A DNA stretch of 64,000 bases from Zwartia hollandica (GTDB taxonomy: Bacteria > Pseudomonadota > Gammaproteobacteria > Burkholderiales > Burkholderiaceae_B). The translations under genes were made by a program, and so were the position numbers. This document shows, piece after piece, positions 16,630 through 23,735 of this stretch. The stretch is taken from NCBI RefSeq assembly GCF_019923725.1, contig NZ_JAHXRI010000010.1, forward strand, positions 396,636-460,635, given 5' to 3'. The notes under the pieces were generated by a model. The model saw only the letters and a list, made by a program, of their open reading frames with translations. It ran no database searches and had not been told where the DNA came from. The first letter of the stretch is position 1. Each line of letters opens with the position of its first letter.

Positions 16630-16652
16630 AGCCACCTTCGGGTGGCTTTTTA
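16630..16652 (+). terminator. Terminator of peptide cassette 1
   Basis: AGCCACC-TTCG-GGTGGCT plus a T run, 53 bp after the stop of peptide 1; identical to the hairpin at 16190. Confidence 0.9.
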
Positions 16653-16771
16653 ACGCCCGAGCAGAATCGTTTGAACAAAATACATTGCATAGGTCGGCAC
16701 AGCGACGCCGTCGATTTATAGGGCTGGGGGTACGGTGGGGTGTCGTAGCGCACAAATCATGCAATTATTTG

Positions 16772-16801
16772 TTGACAACAGTCGAATAGCGAAGCTACAA
16801 A
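16772..16801 (+). promoter_or_regulatory. Promoter of peptide gene 2
   Basis: TTGACA (16772-16777), 18 bp, TACAAA (16796-16801), at the same place as in copy 1. The 5' hairpin ACCCAC/GTGGGT recurs at 16863-16880. Confidence 0.6.
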
Positions 16802-16900
16802 GGTAATGCATTGTAAAAATGCACAAAGTGTCATTATTTGATATTATTAGCTTGAAATACATACCCACTTAGGCGTGGGTTCTCAACCTTGGAGTCTGAT

Positions 16901-17020
16901 ATGAACATTGAACTGGATGAAGTTGTTGTGATGGATATCTCTGATGATGCGCTCGAGCAGACTGCGGGTGGTACGCAGGGGGCAGCTGGGACACACCTTG
17001 GCTGGCCTTACCACTGTTAG
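16901..17020 (+). CDS. Small leader-type peptide 2 (RiPP/bacteriocin-like precursor)
   Basis: A 39-codon gene, GGAG 6 nt before the ATG. The leader (24 residues: MNIELDEVV, then ISDDALEQTAGG) is close to that of peptide 1, with most leader codon changes conservative. The 15-residue core TQGAAGTHLGWPYHC has the same length as in peptide 1 and keeps xQG at its start and W-x-Y-x-C at its end, while the middle is different. It ends in Cys. It has the same promoter and hairpin as cassette 1 and a terminator at 17072. Confidence 0.72.
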   Translation: MNIELDEVVVMDISDDALEQTAGGTQGAAGTHLGWPYHC

Positions 17021-17055
17021 CTCCTGCTGCACCGTTAACCCATAACCTTGGCGGT

Positions 17056-17154
17056 GGGTACTAGGCAAGACAGCCACCTTCGGGTGGCTTTTTAACGCCC
17101 GAGCAGCATCGTTTGAGCAAAATACAGTGCATAGGTCTACACAAACATGCAATT
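17056..17154 (+). repeat. Truncated third cassette repeat, broken by a moaC fragment
   Basis: The terminator and following spacer of the unit are repeated (CGCCCGAGCAGCATCGTTTG onward), but an internal stretch is deleted and the similarity stops at CATGCAATT. From there the sequence is moaC-like. The join falls on GCAATT, against GCGATT in moaC, so a microhomology or homologous crossover is likely. Confidence 0.75.
17072..17094 (+). terminator. Terminator of peptide cassette 2
   Basis: AGCCACC-TTCG-GGTGGCT plus TTTT, 52 bp after the stop of peptide 2. Confidence 0.9.
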
Positions 17155-17229
17155 GACCCTGGCATGGTGATGGACGGCATCAAGCTCATCGAGAAGCACG
17201 GCGGCAAAAGCGGCAGATGGGGTGGCTGA
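17149..17229 (+). pseudogene. Duplicated 3' fragment of moaC
   Basis: Twenty-six codons plus a stop align in frame with the last part of moaC (15851-15930), including [17 protein letters not shown]. Nearly all base differences in the shared core are at third codon positions (for example CTC/CTT, ATC/ATT, CAC/CAT), so the fragment diverged while it was still a working moaC, perhaps in another strain. After KSG it reads RWGG and stops. There is no start codon in frame; it is a relic left by recombination. Confidence 0.9.
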
Positions 17230-17241
17230 ACGTTATTGCTG

Positions 17242-17301
17242 TTGACAGCCTTATAGCCCAAGCCTTATAACGGTATGGTCTTTATAAGTAAACTTATAAA
17301 G
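17242..17301 (+). promoter_or_regulatory. Promoter and operator-like palindrome of peptide gene 3
   Basis: Consensus TTGACA (17242-17247), 18 bp, TATAAC (17266-17271). Just after the expected start site is a perfect inverted repeat, CTTTATAAGT and ACTTATAAAG with 2 bp between (17280-17301). Its position suggests a repressor site or a short 5' hairpin. This upstream region is not that of cassettes 1 and 2. Confidence 0.6.
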
Positions 17302-17319
17302 CTTACTCTTGGAGCCAGT

Positions 17320-17448
17320 ATGAACATTGAACTAGACGAAGTCGTTATGCTTGATGTAACGGACGAAGTACTGGAAAGTGCAGCAAACGATCTGGCAGCA
17401 TTCTCGGCAACATTGTCTGCCGGCTGCAAAAAAGGTTATTGCGACTAA
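17320..17448 (+). CDS. Small leader-type peptide 3 (RiPP/bacteriocin-like precursor)
   Basis: A 42-codon gene with CTTGGAG before the ATG, as in the other two. The leader (MNIELDEVVMLDVTDEVLE) is clearly homologous, but the double glycine is replaced by SAAND, so processing may differ. The remainder (DLAAFSATLS then AGCKKGYCD) has two cysteines and again an aromatic residue next to Cys near the C-terminus. It has its own consensus promoter and shares the terminator at 17464 with convergent hemN. Confidence 0.7.
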   Translation: MNIELDEVVMLDVTDEVLESAANDLAAFSATLSAGCKKGYCD

Positions 17449-17463
17449 GCTCTATGATCGCAA

Positions 17464-17497
17464 AAACACCGCATTTTCAGGATGCGGTGTTTGTTAT
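17464..17497. terminator. Terminator between peptide 3 and hemN (bidirectional)
   Basis: Arms AAACACCGCAT and ATGCGGTGTTT with a 7-nt loop; A/T runs flank both sides, and it lies between two convergent stops. Confidence 0.82.
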
Positions 17498-18895
17498 TCA
17501 AATGACTTTTGAGTATTGCGCGTGTGTCTTTGCATCGCGCAAATGACGATCAAAACGCATCGCGACGATCCGCGCCAAGAAACGACCTCGCGGCGTGATT
17601 CTGATCTCAGACTCGTTGAGCGACACAAGCCCATCAGCGGCCAAGGATTGCAACTGCTCAAGCTCTTGGTCAAAGTATTCGGTAAAGCCGATATTCCAGC
17701 TTCTTTCAAAAATGGGGATATTGATCTCAGACTGACACAACAAATCGTGGATCGCTGCCCGTCGGATCTCGTCGTCGTTGGTCATTGTGAGCCCTTTACT
17801 CAAAGGCAAGTCGTTGCGATCTAGTGCCTCGTAATAGTCCGTTAGTAGCCGATGATTTTGCGCATAGGTATTACCAACTCGGCTAATGGCCGAAACACCC
17901 AATGCAATCAAATCGCAGTCGGCCTGCGTGGCATAACCCTGAAAATTACGCTGCAACGTCCCATGTTCTAGAGCTTGAGCGAGCTCATCTTCAGGTAAAG
18001 CAAAATGATCCATGCCGATGTAAACATAGCCAGCTGCCAATAGCGTATCGACTGCAAGCTTAAGCATCGCGAGTTTAGTGGCTCCGCTCGGCAAAGCAGA
18101 TACCTCGATGCGCCGCTGAGGCATAAAGCGCTTGGGTAAATGAGCATAGCTATACAAAGCAATGCGATCTGGACGCCATTGCAAAACGGTTGCTAGCGTC
18201 GCGCGCATTGTCTCGGTGGACTGCAAAGGCAAGCCGTAGATCAAATCGATATTGATTGAGCCGAATCCGAGCGACCTCGCCTCAGACAGAACCGTTGCCG
18301 TTAGCTCAGCGGGCTGTATGCGATTGACGGCCTTCTGTACCGCAGGATCTAAGTCTTGCACACCCAGACTCATACGATTAAACCCATGTTTAGACAGCAG
18401 GGTTAGTGCACCAGCATTCAGACGCCGAGGATCAATCTCGATAGAGCACTCTGCGGCAGGCAAGAGCTCAAACGAAGCTTGCAACATTTGCATTAACTTA
18501 TCGAGCTGCACGTTTGTCAGGAACGTGGGCGTGCCACCTCCAAGATGCAGTTGGCTCACTGAGGGTGCTTTCGCAAAACGACTGCGTACTAACAGAATTT
18601 CTTTTTGTAAGTAATCAAGATACAAGTCAGCACGCGCACGATCTTTCGTCGCGATTTTGTTACAGGCGCAGTAATAGCAAACCGTATCGCAGAACGGTAC
18701 ATGTATATAGAGCGACAGCGGGGCTTCGGCTATCGTCTCATGCCTCAGGCTCAGCGCATGCTCATATTGCTGAACCACACCGCCCTCTACAAAGCGATCT
18801 GCGGTGGGATAAGAGGTGTAGCGCGGACCGCTCCCTTCATAACGTACGATCAAATCCGCATCAAATTTGACCTGGCTTAAGCTGGCTGCATGCAT
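17498..18895 (-). CDS. hemN: Oxygen-independent coproporphyrinogen III dehydrogenase HemN
   Basis: Anaerobic decarboxylation of coproporphyrinogen III in haem synthesis. The radical SAM motif of true HemN, CDTVCYYCAC (C69-x3-C73-x2-C76-x-C78), is present, with the fourth cysteine that separates HemN from HemW. Other HemN segments are GPRYTSYPTADRF, LHLGGGTPTFL and GFNRMSLGVQD. Length 465 is normal. Its start overlaps the end of the nitronate monooxygenase-like gene by 19 nt, so the two are cotranscribed, with an FNR-like box upstream. Confidence 0.96.
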   Translation of the reverse strand: MHAASLSQVKFDADLIVRYEGSGPRYTSYPTADRFVEGGVVQQYEHALSLRHETIAEAPLSLYIHVPFCDTVCYYCACNKIATKDRARADLYLDYLQKEILLVRSRFAKAPSVSQLHLGGGTPTFLTNVQLDKLMQMLQASFELLPAAECSIEIDPRRLNAGALTLLSKHGFNRMSLGVQDLDPAVQKAVNRIQPAELTATVLSEARSLGFGSINIDLIYGLPLQSTETMRATLATVLQWRPDRIALYSYAHLPKRFMPQRRIEVSALPSGATKLAMLKLAVDTLLAAGYVYIGMDHFALPEDELAQALEHGTLQRNFQGYATQADCDLIALGVSAISRVGNTYAQNHRLLTDYYEALDRNDLPLSKGLTMTNDDEIRRAAIHDLLCQSEINIPIFERSWNIGFTEYFDQELEQLQSLAADGLVSLNESEIRITPRGRFLARIVAMRFDRHLRDAKTHAQYSKVI

Positions 18896-20052
18896 AACTG
18901 ACCGTACAGTAAATAATCAATAAGGTCTTTGACCGATCGCATCGCCTGCCCAAAGGGCAGCTGGCCTGCGCCCCGAAAGAACAGACCTTTTTGAATGTCG
19001 CCTTTGAGGGCTGCTACAAGCTTGAGATCAATACAAAATTGACCCACCTTGGCGTTCCCATCACGTAAGCCACACTGCGTCAGGCAGTCCATGCGCTGTG
19101 AACAGCGTCGTGGATCCGCCTTGGCACATGCCTGCATCCGAGGCTCGTGGCGCTGATATTGCCGCAGCCAGTGGGTAGAGACTGCGCGCGCTGGCAAGCC
19201 TGCGACGCTGGTGAACTCGACCATTTTTGACGGCTCAGCTTCCATCAGCACGCGCTTGAAGTCGATATGAGCGTCGCCCTCTTCTGTAACAGCAAAAGCT
19301 GTTCCTAACTGGACGGCACTTGCACCTGCACCCAGCCAATGACGGACTTTTTCATGCGAATCAATACCGCCCGCCAAAATTAACGGTGGCGCCTCCGCAC
19401 CGAGCCCAAGTTCATTGAATAAAGCCTGGCATTGTTCAATGACAAGATCAAATTCAAAGCGCTCTGCATGCAGATCCTCGATGCGTGAAGCACCCAAATG
19501 GCCGCCCGCATGGCCGGGGTGTTCAAGAACAATAGCGTCCGGACAGCGGCCTTTCTTTAGCCATTTTTTCATGACAATCGCAACGCCACGAGACTCAGAA
19601 AGAATGGGGATAAGACCCACTTTGGGGAAGTCTGCGGTCATGTCAGGGAGATCAATGGGCAATCCAGCACCCATCACAATTGCTTGCGCACCGCTCTCGC
19701 AGGCCTGACGTACCAAGCCAGGATGGGCGCGCACCGCCTTCATCACGTTAACCGCTACAACGCCCTTACCTTGCGCGTGCGCTAACGCGGCTTTTATCTC
19801 TCGGTCAAGCGCGACCTCGTTCGTACGATCAATAAGGTCACGGTCACGGCAGTTCTCCGTTTGCGCAACCAGATCTGGATGGTGGTGGCGCAGATCAATG
19901 CTCGCAATAGTACCCATCGCGTTTTCGCGTGCGACAGCGCCTGCTAAACGGTGGGCAGACACGCCCACCCCCATGCCGCCCTGCACAATTGGGGATATCT
20001 TCTTACCAACGATGGAAAGCGGGACAAACCAAGAGTCTGAATATGTCGTCAT
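18877..20052 (-). CDS. Nitronate monooxygenase/2-nitropropane dioxygenase-like flavoprotein with a cysteine-rich C-terminal segment
   Basis: A TIM-barrel FMN protein of 391 residues. PIVQGGMGVGVS at the N-terminus, VVAVNVMKAV, ALEHPGHAGGHLG-type segment with H-x2-H, PLILAGGIDS and GASAVQLGTAF match the NMO/enoyl-ACP reductase II family. Unlike plain NMOs it carries C309-x7-C317-x5-C323-x3-C327 and C340 near the end, which could hold an iron-sulfur cluster. It is coupled to hemN. The true substrate may not be a nitronate. Confidence 0.8.
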   Translation of the reverse strand: MTTYSDSWFVPLSIVGKKISPIVQGGMGVGVSAHRLAGAVARENAMGTIASIDLRHHHPDLVAQTENCRDRDLIDRTNEVALDREIKAALAHAQGKGVVAVNVMKAVRAHPGLVRQACESGAQAIVMGAGLPIDLPDMTADFPKVGLIPILSESRGVAIVMKKWLKKGRCPDAIVLEHPGHAGGHLGASRIEDLHAERFEFDLVIEQCQALFNELGLGAEAPPLILAGGIDSHEKVRHWLGAGASAVQLGTAFAVTEEGDAHIDFKRVLMEAEPSKMVEFTSVAGLPARAVSTHWLRQYQRHEPRMQACAKADPRRCSQRMDCLTQCGLRDGNAKVGQFCIDLKLVAALKGDIQKGLFFRGAGQLPFGQAMRSVKDLIDYLLYGQLCMQPA

Positions 20053-20106
20053 GCAAACACATTACCGTAGGCTTAGGTGCGTGGCCCACGGCGACACGTC
20101 GTTTGT

Positions 20107-20120
20107 TTGATTCAAAACAA
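20107..20120. promoter_or_regulatory. FNR-like box upstream of the NMO-hemN pair
   Basis: TTGAT-TCAA-AACAA matches nine of ten FNR consensus positions and is centred about 61 bp before the NMO-like start. hemN is a classic target of FNR/ANR in proteobacteria, which supports the call. Confidence 0.5.
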
Positions 20121-20136
20121 ACTTTGGCTATTTTCT

Positions 20137-21534
20137 TCAATGCCAAATAGATTCGTCAGAGGACTCTGCCAAACCAGAAAAAGCGGCGACCGGCACAGGC
20201 TTTAGCGGCGCGCGGATTCGGTAGGCTCCAATTTCGTCTGGGGTTTTGTTTAGCTCTTTCGCAAGAATCTGGGTCACGACACCGCCACACACGCGGCCTT
20301 GGCAGGGGCCCATGCCACAGCGACTAAAAAACTTGGTCTGATTCGGTCCCTGGCAACCTAAACTTGCCATCTCCCGAATACGACCAGCTGTGACCTCTTC
20401 ACAGCGACAAACAATCGCTTCATCAACCGGCTCGGTAATATCAGCAGGCGGGCAGTACAAGGCATCTAAAAATGGACGCACCCTAAGATCCCGATCGCGC
20501 GCACGATGATAGGGGACCACGTAGCGATCAAAATCACTACGCCCTATTTTTCCAAGCTCAAGCGCTGCGCCGAGAGCCGCCAAGGCGCCAGAGTTCTGTG
20601 CGGCAAGCGCACCGCCAATCGCAGCGCCGTCTCCAGCGATGCGAAATCCTGGCATGGAGGTCTGACCATAGGCGTCACACACAACATTAAAGGCACGCTG
20701 AGCATCACTCCAGACATGATCAACGCGCATCAGACGAGAAATCTGAGTGTTAGGAATGACACCATGATGCAACAAGACCAAGTCTGCTTCTAGGGTATGA
20801 CGCGTCCCACCAGCTTGAAACGATAGACCTTCAGCCTGTACGCTACCCGTAATAGACAACGCGCTCGCGTTTCGAAACCAAGGCACGCCCGCGCGATGCA
20901 AACGTGCGATCATTTTGACGCCTTTGAACAAATACTCGGGGGCACCTAACGCTCTGGGCAAGTATTTAAGCGCATTCATTCGATTTGAGGCTGGGCTTGT
21001 TTCTACAATCCCGGCGATATCAGCACCTGCATCTAGGAGTTGGCAGGCGACTAGATACAGGAGGGGGCCACCACCGGCCAAGACGGTTCGACCAGCAGGT
21101 ACACTGCCCGATGCCTTAAGTGCGATCTGAGCAGCACCTGCGTTCATCACACCGGGCAAGGTCCAGCCTGGTATGGGTGACGCGCGTTCGAGTGCACCAG
21201 ACGCTGCAATGATCTGTGGCGCCTGAAACTGCAACGCGGCACCGTGTGCAAACGCGGTCACACTCAAGTTACGAGAAACATCCCAAACCAAAGCATCGTG
21301 CCGCGCATCCACGCCCGCTACGCGCATCGCCTCGACCAAGGTCGTGCCGTGCAAATAGTCCGCCCCGAGTAATTTCGCCACAGCAGGATGCACCGCCGAA
21401 ACGTTTCGATAAATCTGTCCACCCGGTTCAGGCTGCTCATCAAGCAACACAGTCTTTAAGCCGAGTGTCGCCGCCATGGTGGCGGCAGCCATGCCAGCCG
21501 GGCCGGCGCCGATTACGATCAAGTCATGCGTCAT
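20137..21534 (-). CDS. FAD/NAD(P)-binding dehydrogenase alpha subunit (HcnB / opine oxidase / D-hydroxyproline dehydrogenase type)
   Basis: A 465-residue flavoprotein with the FAD Rossmann motif VIGAGPAGMAAA at the N-terminus, a second nucleotide motif VLAGGGPLLYL and a C-terminal BFD-like [2Fe-2S] domain (CRCEEVTAGRI, then GCQGPNQTKFFSRCGMGPCQGRVCGG). With the next two genes it forms the three-part dehydrogenase seen in HcnABC, opine oxidases and hydroxyproline dehydrogenases. The ATG at 21534 is chosen because it overlaps the stop of the gamma gene (ATGA). Substrate unknown; an amino or imino acid is likely. Confidence 0.85.
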   Translation of the reverse strand: MTHDLIVIGAGPAGMAAATMAATLGLKTVLLDEQPEPGGQIYRNVSAVHPAVAKLLGADYLHGTTLVEAMRVAGVDARHDALVWDVSRNLSVTAFAHGAALQFQAPQIIAASGALERASPIPGWTLPGVMNAGAAQIALKASGSVPAGRTVLAGGGPLLYLVACQLLDAGADIAGIVETSPASNRMNALKYLPRALGAPEYLFKGVKMIARLHRAGVPWFRNASALSITGSVQAEGLSFQAGGTRHTLEADLVLLHHGVIPNTQISRLMRVDHVWSDAQRAFNVVCDAYGQTSMPGFRIAGDGAAIGGALAAQNSGALAALGAALELGKIGRSDFDRYVVPYHRARDRDLRVRPFLDALYCPPADITEPVDEAIVCRCEEVTAGRIREMASLGCQGPNQTKFFSRCGMGPCQGRVCGGVVTQILAKELNKTPDEIGAYRIRAPLKPVPVAAFSGLAESSDESIWH

Positions 21535-21836
21535 GCTTGCGGCTCCAGGGCTCGCGCCCCATGTTGTAGGACGACTCTCATTCCCGGACACACTCGCACC
21601 ATACAGGCCTGGACGTTTGCTCGACCATCCACCTGCACCAGGCAGTCAAAACAAACCCCCATTAAACAAAGAGGGGCACGCGGCTCTCCCGATACCGCAG
21701 TGTGCCGAAGGGGAGTCACGCCAGCCTGCATCAATGCCAGTGCAAGCGTCTGGTCCGCAGCGACCTGTATCTGTTTGCCGTCCACATACAGAGCAACGGT
21801 TCCAGACGTAGCGACCTCTGCCATTTGCTTAAACAT
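21531..21836 (-). CDS. Small [2Fe-2S] ferredoxin-like subunit (gamma subunit, HcnA / OoxA-associated type)
   Basis: A 101-residue plant-type ferredoxin-like protein. The cluster ligands are C-x4-C-x2-C (PLCLMGVCFDC) and a fourth Cys in NVQACM. It links the two flavin subunits of the amino-acid/opine dehydrogenase. The ATG at 21836 has GGAG 7 nt upstream and overlaps the beta gene by 8 nt; its stop overlaps the alpha start by 4 nt, so all three subunits are translationally coupled. Confidence 0.86.
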   Translation of the reverse strand: MFKQMAEVATSGTVALYVDGKQIQVAADQTLALALMQAGVTPLRHTAVSGEPRAPLCLMGVCFDCLVQVDGRANVQACMVRVCPGMRVVLQHGARALEPQA

Positions 21837-22941
21837 AAAATCGCTCCGCTTTAAAAGACAATGTTTCCGTGGGCTGATCACCGCCACGGATCCAATTCGC
21901 TAGTGGACCAGCATGCTGCGCGGCCAACGTCACACCGCTATGGCAGGTGACGACAAATGCACCCGGAGACTCCGTTGATGCCTGATAAATCGGAAAACCA
22001 TCAGGACTCATCACGCGCAGCGCACCCCATGTCCGAACAATATTTACGTGCTCTAGCAACGGAAACGCTAGCTGCGCACGTAGGGCGATACGCGAGAGCT
22101 GTGCAAGCGTGGTGCTGTCATCCAGGCCGACATCTTCTTGAGAATCCCCAATTTGCAGAACGCCCTCATGGGTTTGTCGTACATGCAAGGTCGGATATTT
22201 TAAAAACGGTTTGACACGCTCCGTCACTAAAATTTGACCTCGATTAGGAGCCACCGGTGCGCGTAAACCAACCATCGGAGCGAGATCGCGATTGCCCAAG
22301 CCGGCCGCAAGCACGACGCGCTTTGTATCAAAAATCTCACGATTTGTATGCACCTTAAAACCACCACCGGACAGAGTATCCATGGCACTCACGCGCACGC
22401 CGGATATCAGTTTTCCACCAGCGCTCTCGAAACCCTTGACCAAAGCATGTAATAAACGCAGCGGACTAGCATGTCCGTCGAGCGGACAATAGACGGCACC
22501 CGCTACAGCTGGGCCAGTCTCAGGAATCATTTCTTTAACCTTGCGTGCATCCCAGACCTCGAACGGGTAAACACCATCGAGTTTCTCGCGCAAAGCCGTC
22601 AGACGCGTGACACGATCGGACAGCTCTTTGTCGTTCAAACTGATGGAAATACCACCGGGTTGGGATAAGTCGGGATAGACACCCGTACGAGCCAGCAGCT
22701 CATCCGCGAAGGCCGGCCAAGCACTTGCCGAACCAATCGTCCAACGCGAGTAATCTGGGTTTTCTAATCCTTTGCCCTGCACCCAAACCAGTCCAAAGTT
22801 TCCGCGTGCAGCGCGATACGCATCGTCACCCTCATCAAGCAATGCGACGCGCTCCCCTTGCTTAGCCAAGCCATAAGCAACGGCCATTCCAACCATACCT
22901 CCGCCAATGACGATGGCATCCCAATCTTTTGAACTACTCAT
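21829..22941 (-). CDS. FAD-dependent oxidoreductase beta subunit (DAO family, HcnC/OoxB-like)
   Basis: A 370-residue D-amino-acid-oxidase family protein with the N-terminal dinucleotide fold DAIVIGGGMVGMAVAYGLA, RGNFGLVWVQGKG and the C-terminal RTWGALRVMSPDGFPIY. It is the catalytic amine-oxidising subunit of the three-part dehydrogenase. Its ATG overlaps the stop of the upstream permease by 4 nt, so uptake and oxidation are made together. Confidence 0.86.
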   Translation of the reverse strand: MSSSKDWDAIVIGGGMVGMAVAYGLAKQGERVALLDEGDDAYRAARGNFGLVWVQGKGLENPDYSRWTIGSASAWPAFADELLARTGVYPDLSQPGGISISLNDKELSDRVTRLTALREKLDGVYPFEVWDARKVKEMIPETGPAVAGAVYCPLDGHASPLRLLHALVKGFESAGGKLISGVRVSAMDTLSGGGFKVHTNREIFDTKRVVLAAGLGNRDLAPMVGLRAPVAPNRGQILVTERVKPFLKYPTLHVRQTHEGVLQIGDSQEDVGLDDSTTLAQLSRIALRAQLAFPLLEHVNIVRTWGALRVMSPDGFPIYQASTESPGAFVVTCHSGVTLAAQHAGPLANWIRGGDQPTETLSFKAERFYV

Positions 22942-23735
22942 GTTTTTCCTGAGAGAACTTTATCAAGCCCGTAGAACCGATCGAGCGCCACCATCAAGAC
23001 TAGCGTTAAGACAATCAGAACAGTCGACACAGATGCAAGCAATGGATCAATCGTGTGCGCAATATGGTTATACATTTTGACGGGTAGCGTTTCAGTCGTT
23101 GCTGAAGCCACAAAGATCGACATCGTCAGTTCATCAAAACTATTGATAAATGCGATGAGCCAACCACCAGCAACGCCCGGAAAAATGAGCGGTAATTCAA
23201 TCTTGCAAAATACCGTCCAGCCGGATGCCCCAAGAGATTCAGCAGCTTGGCTCACGCTTCGATCAAAGCCTGTAGCTGCCGCAACCACCAAACGCAACAC
23301 ATAGGGCAATACGATCACAGTGTGGGCTAGCGTTAAGCCCCAGCCCGTGCTGGCGCCACCAATCTGCGTCAAAAATCGCAATAAGGCGATACCTAGAACA
23401 ACATGAGGCACCATTAACGGAGATAACAATAAGCCCAGAATCGCATCGCGACCTTGAAATTGATGCCATGCAATTGCCATGCCCGCTGGCACCGCAACCA
23501 GTGTTGCGATTGTTGCAGCGGCGGCACCTAAGGCCAAGCTGCGCCAGAAGGCATCGATGAAGTCCGGGGCATCGAGTATGGCGCGATACCATCTTAGAGA
23601 GGCCCCATCAAAGGGCATGGAGATGTAGCCTTTGTTGGTAAACGAAACCAAGACGACCATCAATAGAGGCGCCAACATAAAAATGACAAAGAACCAATGA
23701 AAGGCAATTAAGGTAAGTGGATTGCGTGTTTTCAT
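22938..23735 (-). CDS. ABC transporter permease, PotC-like
   Basis: A six-helix inner-membrane protein of 265 residues with the binding-protein-dependent signature AAESLGASGWTVFCKIELPLI near residues 170-190. The start MKTRNPLTLIAFHWFF at 23735 overlaps the stop of the preceding permease (ATGA), and is preferred over an upstream frame that adds 35 hydrophilic residues. It pairs with the PotB-like protein in a spermidine/putrescine or iron(III)-type importer. Confidence 0.9.
   Translation of the reverse strand: MKTRNPLTLIAFHWFFVIFMLAPLLMVVLVSFTNKGYISMPFDGASLRWYRAILDAPDFIDAFWRSLALGAAAATIATLVAVPAGMAIAWHQFQGRDAILGLLLSPLMVPHVVLGIALLRFLTQIGGASTGWGLTLAHTVIVLPYVLRLVVAAATGFDRSVSQAAESLGASGWTVFCKIELPLIFPGVAGGWLIAFINSFDELTMSIFVASATTETLPVKMYNHIAHTIDPLLASVSTVLIVLTLVLMVALDRFYGLDKVLSGKT

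Larger units (their letters stand above)
16619..16980 (+). repeat. Tandem cassette repeat, copy 2
   Basis: Second copy of the unit at 16179, 440 bp downstream. The terminator, spacer, promoter and 5' untranslated region are kept almost base for base; the leader has one extra codon and the core is different. Confidence 0.93.

Noticed and set aside
16582-17152. Two minus-strand frames (about 60 and 89 codons) in the peptide array with similar protein sequences
   Set aside because: They resemble each other only because they lie opposite the 440-bp repeat, and they run through strong terminators and promoters of the + strand cassettes.
16090-17448. CRISPR array or integron-like cassette array
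   Set aside because: The repeat units are about 440 bp with genes inside; there are no short regular repeats with spacers, no attC-like folded sites and no integrase or Cas gene.
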